Assembly (NCBI RefSeq): GCF_900460065.1
Contig: NZ_UAVD01000058.1
Coordinates: 1-64,000 of the forward strand
Direction: 5' to 3'
DNA: 64,000 nucleotides
Source: Streptomyces griseus
Lineage (GTDB): Bacteria; Actinomycetota; Actinomycetes; Streptomycetales; Streptomycetaceae
The notes under the pieces are model-generated. The model made no database searches. It worked only from the letters and a program-made list of their open reading frames with translations, and was not told the origin of the DNA. The position numbers and the translations under genes are program-made. Below are positions 41,070 to 48,989 of this stretch, piece after piece; within the stretch, counting starts at the first letter, position 1; each line of letters begins with the position of its first letter.

Positions 41070-41858
41070 ATGCTCTCAGCGCAGACCCTGTTCCAGGAGA
41101 TCCTGGACGACGACGAGTCCTACCGTCTCTTCTGTTCCATCGCCGCCAGCGGTGAGGCCCAGGGTGGCTGGGAGAACGCCCGCATCGCCGCCCTCGTCCC
41201 GGAGAGCGGCCGTGACCTGGCCCCCAAGATCGTCCGGCACGGCGCCGACGAGGACAAGCACGGCCGCATCTTCAACGCGCTCCTGAAGAAGCGCGGCCTC
41301 CCGCCCGTCGAGGTCCCGCCGGAGACCGACTACACGATGCTCCTGGAACAGCAGGGCATCGGGCTCGCGCACTCCCGGCTGCGCGGCGAGCAGCGGCTCA
41401 GCGAACGCGACATCATCACCTATCTGGCCCACAGCCGCGTCACCGAGCAGCGCGCCTCCGAGCAGATGCGCCTGCTGCGCCGGTACTTCGCCGACCACCC
41501 CGACATCGGCCGCGCGGTGAAGATGATCTCCCACGACGAGGACAACCACCTCGCCTACTGCCACGAGGAACTCCTCCGCCTCGCCCGCGCCGGACACGGC
41601 CGGACCATCCAGCGGATCATGCGCGAGTGCGCCCTGGCCGAGATCCGGGTCTACCGCGACGTGAGCCTCGCCGTGATGGCCAACATGGGGCGCGTGCTGG
41701 GCTGGTCCCGCCCCAAGGCCGCCGTGCTCGCCGCGGGCATCCACGCGGTGTACGCGTACGAGCGCCTCGTCGGCTGGCGGCGCATGGTCACCCTGGAGAT
41801 GCCGCGGCGGCGCGACGCGCTCGGCGGCCCCGTCGCACCGGAGCACGAGTTCGCCTGA
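41070..41858 (+). CDS. Ferritin-like-fold protein
   Basis: A 262-residue helical protein with HGADEDKHGRIFNALLKKRG and SHDEDNHLAYCHEELLRLAR, paired E/D-x-x-H motifs that resemble the diiron site of ferritin-like or MiaE-like proteins. Two such helix pairs suggest a di-iron or other metal centre. The ATG at 41070 is chosen over GTG 41061 because GGAGG is 7 bases before it. It stands alone and is convergent with corA. Function unknown; it might oxidise iron or a small substrate. Confidence 0.82.
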   Translation: MLSAQTLFQEILDDDESYRLFCSIAASGEAQGGWENARIAALVPESGRDLAPKIVRHGADEDKHGRIFNALLKKRGLPPVEVPPETDYTMLLEQQGIGLAHSRLRGEQRLSERDIITYLAHSRVTEQRASEQMRLLRRYFADHPDIGRAVKMISHDEDNHLAYCHEELLRLARAGHGRTIQRIMRECALAEIRVYRDVSLAVMANMGRVLGWSRPKAAVLAAGIHAVYAYERLVGWRRMVTLEMPRRRDALGGPVAPEHEFA

Positions 41859-41884
41859 GGGCCCGGACCGGGTCCGCCGGGCGC

Positions 41885-42877
41885 TCAGAGCCAGCCGCGC
41901 CGCTTGAACAGCCGGTAGAGACCGAACACGGCGCACCCCATCAGGCCGACCACCGCCGGGTAGGTCCACACCCAGTGCAGTTCGGGCATGTGGTCGAAGT
42001 TCATGCCGTAGACGCCCGCCACCATCGTCGGGACCGCGGCCATGGCCGCCCAGGCGGAGATCTTGCGCATGTCGTCGTTCTGCCGCACGCCCATCTGGGC
42101 AAGATGCGCCGAAAGAATGTCCGAAAGAAGCCGGTCCAACCCTTCCACCTGCTCGTTGGCGCGCGTCAGATGGTCGGCGACGTCCCGGAAGAACGGCTGC
42201 GCGTGCTCGTGGACGAACGGCACGCCCGCGCCCGCGAGCCGGGCCATCGGAGCGGTCAGCGGTCCGGCCGCCCGGCGGAACTCCAGCACCTGCCGCTTGA
42301 AGGTGTAGATCCGGGCCGCGGTGTTCTTCGAGTCGCCGCCGCTCGGGGCGAACACCTGCGCCTCCAGCTCCTCCAGGTCGAGCTGGAGCTCACCGGCGAC
42401 GTCCATGTAGTGGTCCACGACGGCGTCGCTGACCGCGTACAGCACCGCCGTCGGGCCGTGCTTCAGCACCTCGGGCTCGGCCTCCAGCCGGCGGCGCACG
42501 GCCGCCAGCGGGGCCCCCTCGCCGTGCCGGACCGTCACCACGAACGAGTCGCCTATGAAGACCATCAGCTCGTCGGCGCTGACCGTGTCGCTCTCGGGCT
42601 CGTAGACGATCGGCTTGAGCACCGCGAACAGGGAGTCGTCGTAGACCTCCAGCTTGGGCCGCTGATGGGCCCGCAGCGCGTCCTCCACGGCCAGCGGATG
42701 CAGCCCGAACTCGTCCCGTACGCGGTCGAACTCCTCCTCCGTCGGCTCGTGCAGCCCGATCCACAGGAACGCCTCCCGTGCGGCCCGCGCCTCGTCCAGG
42801 GCGTCGGAGAAGTCGTCGGGCCGTTCGGTGCGGCGCCCGTCCCGGTAGATGGCACAGTCCACGATCACGGCGGGCAT
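41885..42877 (-). CDS. corA: CorA-family magnesium/divalent cation transporter
   Basis: A 330-residue transporter. The soluble domain ends with a long helix (ISAWAAMAAVPTMVAGVYGMNFDHMPEL), with the GMN selectivity motif near residue 290 and MPEL in the periplasmic loop; two TM helices are at ~273-293 and 305-322. The C-terminus is basic (KRRGWL), as usual. It is divergent from the histidine phosphatase gene. The ATG at 42877 follows GGGGAAG. Confidence 0.95.
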   Translation of the reverse strand: MPAVIVDCAIYRDGRRTERPDDFSDALDEARAAREAFLWIGLHEPTEEEFDRVRDEFGLHPLAVEDALRAHQRPKLEVYDDSLFAVLKPIVYEPESDTVSADELMVFIGDSFVVTVRHGEGAPLAAVRRRLEAEPEVLKHGPTAVLYAVSDAVVDHYMDVAGELQLDLEELEAQVFAPSGGDSKNTAARIYTFKRQVLEFRRAAGPLTAPMARLAGAGVPFVHEHAQPFFRDVADHLTRANEQVEGLDRLLSDILSAHLAQMGVRQNDDMRKISAWAAMAAVPTMVAGVYGMNFDHMPELHWVWTYPAVVGLMGCAVFGLYRLFKRRGWL

Positions 42878-42918
42878 TCTTCCCCGAGATCGGCTCCCGC
42901 GCACCTCGGCCTCCCCTC

Positions 42919-42924
42919 TACGCT
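42919..42924 (+). promoter_or_regulatory. -10 element of a leaderless transcript
   Basis: TACGCT ends 7 bases before the ATG at 42932. The same hexamer occurs before mshC at 45229. Confidence 0.5.
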
Positions 42925-42931
42925 GGCGGGT

Positions 42932-43654
42932 ATGCCCACGCTGATCCTCGTACGCCACGGACGCTCCACCGCCAACACCGCCGGAGTGCTCGCGGGCCGC
43001 ACCCCCGGCGTCTCCCTCGACGAACGCGGCGCCGAACAGGCCGCGGCCCTGCCCGCGCGGCTCGCCGCGGTGGTCCCGGTGCTCGCCGTCAGCAGCCCCC
43101 TGGAGCGCTGCCGGCAGACACTCCAGCCGCTCCTCGACGCCCGCCCCGGCCTGCCCCTGCACACCGAGGACCGCATCAGCGAGTGCGACTACGGCGACTG
43201 GTCGGGACGGAAGCTGGCCGAACTGGCCGACGAGCCCCTGATGTCCGTCGTCCAGCAGCACCCCTCGGCCGCAGCCTTCCCGGGCGGCGAGTCGATGCGC
43301 GCGATGCAGGCCCGCGCCGTCGACGCCGTACGCGACTGGAACGCCCGGGTCGAGGCGGAGCACGGTGAGGACGCCACCTACGTCATGTGCTCGCACGGCG
43401 ACATCATCAAGTCCCTCGTCGCCGACGCGCTGGGCATGCACCTGGACCTCTTCCAGCGCGTCCACGTCGACCCCTGCTCGGTCACCGCGATCCGCTACAC
43501 CCGGCTGCGCCCCTTCGTCATGAGGCTCGGCGACACCGGCGACCTCGACGCCCTGGCCCCCCGCGAACACCCCGTCGGGGCGGACGCCACCGCGTCCCCC
43601 ACCGACGACGGTGCGGCGGACGCGACGGTCGGGGGCGGTGCTGGCGCGCCGTGA
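42932..43654 (+). CDS. Histidine phosphatase family protein (MSMEG_4193 group)
   Basis: A 240-residue phosphatase. RHGRSTAN near residue 8 carries the catalytic His, and the second His is in CSHGDIIK, with Glu in ISECDYGDWSGRKL and the conserved Arg in ERCRQT. Members of this actinobacterial subgroup are probable phosphomutases or phosphatases with unknown substrate, and are recurrently found beside DUF3090 and SCO1664-family genes, as here. The C-terminal ~35 residues are Ala/Gly/Asp-rich and disordered. The start appears leaderless (TACGCT, 7 bases before). Confidence 0.92.
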   Translation: MPTLILVRHGRSTANTAGVLAGRTPGVSLDERGAEQAAALPARLAAVVPVLAVSSPLERCRQTLQPLLDARPGLPLHTEDRISECDYGDWSGRKLAELADEPLMSVVQQHPSAAAFPGGESMRAMQARAVDAVRDWNARVEAEHGEDATYVMCSHGDIIKSLVADALGMHLDLFQRVHVDPCSVTAIRYTRLRPFVMRLGDTGDLDALAPREHPVGADATASPTDDGAADATVGGGAGAP

Positions 43655-43724
43655 TCGCTCCGGGCAGTAGGGTGGACGCGCCGTAGCGCCGCCCAACCAC
43701 CATCGAAGCTCAAGGGAGCAGGAC

Positions 43725-44315
43725 GTGTCCCGTCAGGTGTTCCTCTACGACCCGCCGGACCGATTCGTGGCCGGTACGGTCGGGCTGCCTGGCCGCCGTA
43801 CGTTTTTCCTGCAGGCGTCCTCCCAGGGCCGGGTCACCAGCGTCGCCCTGGAGAAGGCTCAGGTCACCGCTCTCGCCGAGCGGATCGACGAACTGCTCGA
43901 CGAGGTCGTACGCCGCACCGGGGGCAACTCCCCGGTGCCCGCGGTGGCCCCCACCGACGTCTCCGACACCGCGCCCCTCGACGTGCCCGTCGAGGAGGAG
44001 TTCCGGGTCGGCACCATGGCCCTGGCCTGGGACGGCGAGGAACAGCGCATGATCGTCGAGGCGCAGGCCCTCGTCGAGCTCGACGCCGACTCCGAGGACG
44101 ACCTCGCCGAGGCCGAGGAGAAGCTCCTCCAGGACGAGGAGAACGGCCCGCCGATGCTCCGCGTCCGGCTCAGCGGCGCCCAGGCCCGCGCCTTCGCCAA
44201 GCGGGCCCTGGACGTCGTCAACGCCGGCCGGCCGCCGTGTCCGCTGTGCAGCTTGCCACTTGATCCGGAAGGACACGTATGCCCGCGCCAGAACGGATAC
44301 CGTCGCGGAGCCTGA
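43725..44315 (+). CDS. DUF3090 family protein
   Basis: A 196-residue protein beginning with GTG, with QVFLYDPPDRFVAGTVGLPGRRTFFLQA at the N-terminus and RPPCPLCSLPLDPEGHVCPRQNGYR at the C-terminus, a four-Cys pattern that could bind zinc. The family is restricted to actinobacteria and relatives and is uncharacterised. It lies between the phosphatase and the SCO1664-family gene; its 3' end overlaps the latter by 37 bases, which implies translational coupling and a shared role. Confidence 0.93.
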   Translation: MSRQVFLYDPPDRFVAGTVGLPGRRTFFLQASSQGRVTSVALEKAQVTALAERIDELLDEVVRRTGGNSPVPAVAPTDVSDTAPLDVPVEEEFRVGTMALAWDGEEQRMIVEAQALVELDADSEDDLAEAEEKLLQDEENGPPMLRVRLSGAQARAFAKRALDVVNAGRPPCPLCSLPLDPEGHVCPRQNGYRRGA

Positions 44316-45118
44316 CCGGCACCGACCTGCTCACCCTGCTCACGGAGGGCACGATCACCGTCCTCGGGCAGGTCGGCGGGGCGTCCAACGCGGTGCTGCA
44401 CTGCACGGTGGCGCACGAGGGCGAGGAGCGTCCCTGCGCCTACAAGCCGGTCGCGGGCGAGCAGCCGCTGTGGGACTTCCCCGACGGGACCCTCGCCCAG
44501 CGTGAGGTCGCCGCGTACGAGATCTCCCGGGCGACCGGCTGGGACCTCGTGCCGCCGACCGTGCTGCGGGACGGGCCGTACGGACAGGGCATGGTCCAGC
44601 TCTGGATCGACGGGCCCGAGGACGGTGAGGACGTCCCCGAGCTGCTGGCGCTCGTCGAGGGCGAGGAGCCCGGCGACGGCTGGAAGGCCGTGGGCTTCGC
44701 GGACGTGGGGGAGGGGAAGACCGCGCTGCTGGTGCACGCCGACGACATCCGGCTGCGGCGGCTCGCCGTGCTGGACGCGGTCATCAACAACGGTGACCGC
44801 AAGGGCGGACACCTGCTGCCCGCCCCCGGCGGACGGATCCTCGGCATCGACCACGGTGTCACCTTCAACGCGGACGACAAGCTCCGGACCCTGCTCTGGG
44901 GCTGGGCGGGCGAGCCGCTGACCGAGGAGGCGCTGGCGGTGCTGGGCAGGCTCGGCGGTGAGCTGGAGCCGGGGGCCGCCCTCTCCACCCGGATGGCCGA
45001 ACTCATCACAGCGGCCGAACTGGAGGCCCTGCGGCACCGGGTCGCCGCGCTGGTCGAGAGCGCCGTGCACCCGAAGCCGAGCGGCCAGTGGCCGCCCATT
45101 CCCTGGCCGCCGGTGTAG
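44279..45118 (+). CDS. SCO1664 family protein (PI 3/4-kinase-like)
   Basis: A 279-residue protein. It shows VLGQVGGASNAVLHCTV (glycine-rich loop), RPCAYKPVAGEQPLWDFPDG (conserved Lys), LDAVINNGDRKGGHLL (a catalytic loop NNxDRKxxN-like) and ILGIDHGVTF (metal Asp), which together recall the phosphatidylinositol 3/4-kinase fold, as I remember noted for this family. Substrate and function are unknown. GGAAGGA precedes the ATG, which overlaps DUF3090 by 37 bases. mshC follows 122 bases downstream. Confidence 0.92.
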   Translation: MPAPERIPSRSLTGTDLLTLLTEGTITVLGQVGGASNAVLHCTVAHEGEERPCAYKPVAGEQPLWDFPDGTLAQREVAAYEISRATGWDLVPPTVLRDGPYGQGMVQLWIDGPEDGEDVPELLALVEGEEPGDGWKAVGFADVGEGKTALLVHADDIRLRRLAVLDAVINNGDRKGGHLLPAPGGRILGIDHGVTFNADDKLRTLLWGWAGEPLTEEALAVLGRLGGELEPGAALSTRMAELITAAELEALRHRVAALVESAVHPKPSGQWPPIPWPPV

Positions 45119-45228
45119 GAGGCTCCGCGTGCCGGCGCCGGCCGCTACCGCCTGACGGGGGTCTCGCGCAAGAGGGCCTCTTCGGACAGGTTTCCGGTGC
45201 CGGTTCGTATCCGGAAGCATCGTCCGGT

Positions 45229-45234
45229 TACGCT
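45229..45234 (+). promoter_or_regulatory. -10 element of leaderless mshC transcript
   Basis: TACGCT ends 6 bases before the ATG at 45241 and no ribosome site precedes that ATG. Confidence 0.5.
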
Positions 45235-45240
45235 CATGAC

Positions 45241-46470
45241 ATGCATGCCTGGCCCGCTTCTGAGGTCCCCGCCCTGCCTGGCAAGGGCCGCGACCTTCGG
45301 ATCCACGACACCGCGACCGGCGGACGGATCACCCTTGACCCCGGTCCCGTCGCCCGCATCTATGTCTGCGGCATCACGCCGTACGACGCGACCCACATGG
45401 GTCATGCGGCGACCTACAACGCGTTCGACCTCGTTCAGCGCGTGTGGCTCGACACCAAGCGGCAGGTCCACTACGTCCAGAACGTGACCGACGTGGACGA
45501 TCCGCTGCTGGAGCGGGCCGTGCGCGACGGCCAGGACTGGACCGAGCTCGCGGAGCGCGAGACGGCACTCTTCCGCGAGGACATGACCGCCCTGCGGATG
45601 CTGCCCCCGCGGCACTACATCGGAGCGGTCGAGGCGATACCGGGCATCGTGCCCCTCGTCGAACGCCTCCGGGACGCGGGCGCGGCCTACGACCTGGACG
45701 GCGACATCTACTTCTCCGTCGACACCGACCCGCACTTCGGCGAGGTCTCCGGCCTCGACGCCGAGGCGATGCGCCTGCTCTCCGCCGAACGCGGCGGCGA
45801 CCCGGAGCGCCCCGGCAAGAAGAACCCCCTCGACCCGATGCTCTGGATGGCCGCCCGCCCGGGCGAGCCGAGCTGGGACGGGGCCTCCCTGGGCGAGGGT
45901 CGCCCGGGCTGGCACATCGAGTGCGTCGCCATCGCGCTCGACCACCTCGGCATGGGCTTCGACATCCAGGGCGGCGGCTCCGACCTCGCCTTCCCGCACC
46001 ACGAGATGGGCGCCTCCCACGCCCAGGCGCTGACCGGCGAGCACCCGTTCGCCAAGGCGTACGTCCACGCCGGAATGGTCGGCCTGGACGGCGAGAAGAT
46101 GTCCAAGTCGCGCGGCAACCTGGTGTTCGTCTCGACGCTGCGCCGCGAGGGCGTGGACCCGGCGGCGCTCCGGCTCGCCCTGCTCTCCCGCCACTACCGG
46201 TCCGACTGGGAGTGGACGGACCAGGTGCTGGCCGAGGCCGTCGAGCGCCTCGCGCGCTGGCGGGCCGCCGTCTCGCGCCCCGACGGACCGTCCGCCGAAG
46301 CCCTGGTCGAAGAGGTCCGCGAAGCCCTCGCGGACGACCTGGACAGCCCCGCCGCGCTCGCCGCGGTGGACCGCTGGGCCGCGCTCCAGAGTGCGGAGGG
46401 CGGCACCGACGAGGGCGCGCCCGGCGTCGTCTCGCGTACGGTCGACGCCCTGCTCGGGGTCGCGCTCTAG
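45241..46470 (+). CDS. mshC: Cysteine:1D-myo-inosityl 2-amino-2-deoxy-alpha-D-glucopyranoside ligase MshC
   Basis: A 409-residue ATP-dependent ligase that joins L-Cys to GlcN-Ins in mycothiol synthesis. It is a cysteinyl-tRNA synthetase relative without the tRNA-binding tail: YVCGITPYDATHMGHAATYNAFD carries a zinc Cys and the HxGH motif, LAFPHHEMGASHAQ supplies further zinc ligands, and KMSKSRGN is the second ATP signature near residue 288. The length and N-terminus MHAWPAS are typical. It follows the phosphatase/DUF3090/SCO1664 genes and probably has its own leaderless promoter. A 17-bp terminator follows. Confidence 0.97.
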   Translation: MHAWPASEVPALPGKGRDLRIHDTATGGRITLDPGPVARIYVCGITPYDATHMGHAATYNAFDLVQRVWLDTKRQVHYVQNVTDVDDPLLERAVRDGQDWTELAERETALFREDMTALRMLPPRHYIGAVEAIPGIVPLVERLRDAGAAYDLDGDIYFSVDTDPHFGEVSGLDAEAMRLLSAERGGDPERPGKKNPLDPMLWMAARPGEPSWDGASLGEGRPGWHIECVAIALDHLGMGFDIQGGGSDLAFPHHEMGASHAQALTGEHPFAKAYVHAGMVGLDGEKMSKSRGNLVFVSTLRREGVDPAALRLALLSRHYRSDWEWTDQVLAEAVERLARWRAAVSRPDGPSAEALVEEVREALADDLDSPAALAAVDRWAALQSAEGGTDEGAPGVVSRTVDALLGVAL

Positions 46471-46507
46471 CTCCTGTACGGGGCGGAGCGTGGCTCCGGC
46501 ACAGAGA

Positions 46508-46546
46508 CGGAGCGCCGCACGGGATCGTCTCCCGTGCGGCGCTCCG
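46508..46546. terminator. Bidirectional hairpin terminator
   Basis: A perfect 17-bp stem (46508-46524 with 46530-46546) with a 5-base loop lies between the convergent mshC and parJ-like genes. Confidence 0.9.
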
Positions 46547-46567
46547 CCGTTCGTCACCGCTGTGCGG

Positions 46568-47620
46568 TCAGTCCTCGTCGGGGGTCTCCCCGGAGCCGTT
46601 GCCGGGGTCCTTGCCCGGCGTCTCGTCCGGCCCCTCGGCCCCCTGGCCGTCGGCGTCCCTGCCCCGCCCCGGCTCCGTGCGCGGCGGCTTCGGCGGGCGG
46701 GTGCGGCCGGTTGCGGGGTCGCGCAGATACGGTATGTCGCCGGACTCCGTCGCATGGCCGCCGGGCCCCTGCCCGGGGCCGCCGTCCCGGCGTCGCAGAT
46801 AGCGCTCGAACTCCCGGGCGATCGCCTCGCCGGACGCCTCGGGAAGCTCCGCGGTGTCCCGCGCCTCCTCCAGCGTCTGCACGTACTCGGCGACCTCGCT
46901 GTCCTCCGAGGCCAGTTGGTCCACCCCGAGCTGCCAGGCCCGCGCGTCCTCGGGCAGTTCGCCCAGCGGGATCCGCAGCCCGATCAGGTCCTCCAGGCGG
47001 TTCAGCAGGGCCAGCGTCGCCTTCGGGTTCGGCGGCTGCGACACGTAGTGCGGGACCGCCGCCCACAGGCTGACCGCCGGCACCCCGGCGTGCGTGCAGG
47101 CCTCCTGGAGGACCCCGACGATGCCCGTGGGCCCTTCGTACCGCGTCTCCTCCAGGTCCATCGTCCGGGCCAGGTCAGCGTCCGAGGTGACCCCGCTCAC
47201 CGGCACCGGCCGGGTGTGCGGGGTGTCGCCGAGCAACGCGCCCAGGATGACGACCATCTCGACGCCCAGCTCATGGGCGAAGCCGAGGATCTCGTTGCAG
47301 AACGACCGCCAGCGCATGGAGGGTTCGATGCCGCGCACCAGGACCAGGTCCCGGGGCTTGTCGCCGCCCACCCGCACCACGGACAGCCGCGTCGTCGGCC
47401 AGGTGATCTTCCGGGTGCCGCCGTCCAGCCACACCGTGGGCCGGTTGACCTGGAAGTCGTAGTAGTCCTCGGCGTCCAGCGCCGCGAACACCTCGCCCTT
47501 CCACTCCCGGTCCAGATGACCGACCGCTGTGGAGGCGGCGTCCCCGGCGTCGTTCCAGCCTTCGAACGCGGCCACCATGACCGGGTCGATCAGCTCGGGC
47601 ACCGACTCGAGCTCGATCAC
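46568..47620 (-). CDS. parJ: PAC2-family protein (ParJ-like)
   Basis: A 350-residue protein of the PAC2/proteasome assembly chaperone-like family: PVMVAAFEGWNDAGDAASTAVGHL at the N-terminus, VLVRGIEPSMRWRSFCNEIL and ILGALLGDTPHTRPVPVSG in the middle. About 80 C-terminal residues are Pro/Gly/Asp-rich and disordered. In S. coelicolor the homologue next to mshC (SCO1662) is, as I recall, ParJ, a ParA-interacting protein needed for normal sporulation segregation. The start is GTG with GGAAGGAGG upstream. A palindrome lies over the promoter. Confidence 0.9.
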   Translation of the reverse strand: MIELESVPELIDPVMVAAFEGWNDAGDAASTAVGHLDREWKGEVFAALDAEDYYDFQVNRPTVWLDGGTRKITWPTTRLSVVRVGGDKPRDLVLVRGIEPSMRWRSFCNEILGFAHELGVEMVVILGALLGDTPHTRPVPVSGVTSDADLARTMDLEETRYEGPTGIVGVLQEACTHAGVPAVSLWAAVPHYVSQPPNPKATLALLNRLEDLIGLRIPLGELPEDARAWQLGVDQLASEDSEVAEYVQTLEEARDTAELPEASGEAIAREFERYLRRRDGGPGQGPGGHATESGDIPYLRDPATGRTRPPKPPRTEPGRGRDADGQGAEGPDETPGKDPGNGSGETPDED

Positions 47621-47639
47621 CCGGGCCTCCTTCCGATGT

Positions 47640-47663
47640 CTCCATACGTACGGAGCAACCTTA
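47640..47663 (-). promoter_or_regulatory. parJ promoter with palindrome
   Basis: On the minus strand TAAGGT (47663-47658) fits a -10 element. Downstream, CTCCATACGTACGGAG (47640-47655) is a palindrome with one mismatched pair that would cover the transcription start. The gene starts 20 bases further on. Confidence 0.45.
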
Positions 47664-47787
47664 CGGCTTCCGGGCCTTCCCGCCGCAGCTCTCTTGCACG
47701 GCCGGGTGAACCCTGCCACCAGGAGTGGATCATCGGCTCGATCAGTGCATCATGCCCCCGCCGGGCGGGCGGTCGGCCGGCTCCGCC

Positions 47788-48846
47788 TCAGTCGCGCGGC
47801 GCGGACGGGGCCTCCCGCCGCACCACCGGGGCGATCTCCTCCGCGAACCGCTGGAGCGTCTCCAACTGCTCCGGCCGGCCGAGGCCGAAACCGTCCACCG
47901 TGATCGACTGGAGGTCGTGGCGGTAGACCTCGTGCCAGCGCAGGATCTTGTCGATGATCTGCTGCGGGCTGCCGATCAGCTGCGGGCCGTCCTCGATCGC
48001 CTCCTCGATGGTGCGGAACGGGGTGTTGTAGCCGGCCTTGCCCTCCAGGTGCGGTTGGAAGATCTGCCGCACCCGTGCCTCGTACAGCTCCTTGTACCGT
48101 GTGACGGCCGCCTGCGAGGTGTCGGCGATGAGGAGGCCGCCCGATCCCGCCGCCACCTCGGCGTCCGCCGGATCGTGCCCGTAGGCCTCGAACCGCTCCC
48201 GGTAGTGGGCGATGAGCCGGGCGTAGGCCTCCAGCGGCTGGATGGCGTTGGCGGTGAACAGCGGGTCGCCGTGCTTGGCGGCCAGCTCGGGGGAGTTGAG
48301 GCTGGTCGCCGAGCCGTGCCAGATCCGGGGCACGCCCGCGTACGGGCGCGGCACCGTCGTCACGTTCTTCAGGGGCGGCCGGAACTCGCCCTCCCAGTCG
48401 ACGCCCTCCTCGCTCCACAGCCGCCGCAGCAGCTCGTACTTCTCCTTCTGGAGGTCCCACTGCCGTGCCTCGTCGAGCCCGAACAGGTCGAAGTGGCCGG
48501 CCTCCGCGCCCTTGCCGACGACGAGTTCGACCCGGCCGCGGGATATCTGGTCGAGCGTCGCGAAGTCCTCCGCCACCCGGACCGGGTCGAGGATCGCGAC
48601 GACGGTCACCCCGGTGAGCAGCCGGATGGTGCTCGTACGGGCCGCGATCGCGCCCAGCACCACGCTCGGGCTGGAGGAGAGGAAGGCCCCGGCGTGCCGT
48701 TCGCCGACGGAGTACGCCTCGAAGCCGAGCCGCTCCGCCACCGCGGCGGTGTCGATCACTTCCTCGAACCGGTCGGCGGCGGGGAGGAGTTCACCGGTGA
48801 GCGGGTGCGGCTCGTGGCCGATCAGGGAGAGCACGGAGAATCTCAT
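47788..48846 (-). CDS. LLM-class flavin-dependent monooxygenase
   Basis: A 352-residue luciferase-like protein: FSVLSLIGHEPHP, FEAYSVGERHAGAFLSSSPSVVLGAIAARTSTIRLLTGVTVVAILDPVRVAEDFATLDQIS, GRVELVVGKGAE and YAGVPRIWHGSATS are LLM family segments. It probably uses FMNH2 or F420. The start is ATG 48846 with GTGGAG upstream. It lies at the downstream end of the glycerol operon but 143 bases after glpD, so it likely has a separate promoter. Confidence 0.9.
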   Translation of the reverse strand: MRFSVLSLIGHEPHPLTGELLPAADRFEEVIDTAAVAERLGFEAYSVGERHAGAFLSSSPSVVLGAIAARTSTIRLLTGVTVVAILDPVRVAEDFATLDQISRGRVELVVGKGAEAGHFDLFGLDEARQWDLQKEKYELLRRLWSEEGVDWEGEFRPPLKNVTTVPRPYAGVPRIWHGSATSLNSPELAAKHGDPLFTANAIQPLEAYARLIAHYRERFEAYGHDPADAEVAAGSGGLLIADTSQAAVTRYKELYEARVRQIFQPHLEGKAGYNTPFRTIEEAIEDGPQLIGSPQQIIDKILRWHEVYRHDLQSITVDGFGLGRPEQLETLQRFAEEIAPVVRREAPSAPRD

Positions 48847-48989
48847 GAACTCCACTGTCCCCGGGGCACGTTGCGGGCGTATGGCGGGAGTGTGGCGCGT
48901 GTGCCGGGGCGTTCGCGCGGGGCGGCGGGGCGGCTCCTTTACGGTGAGCCGCCCCGCCGCCCGTCCACGGCGGACCCGTGGCGACGGGG

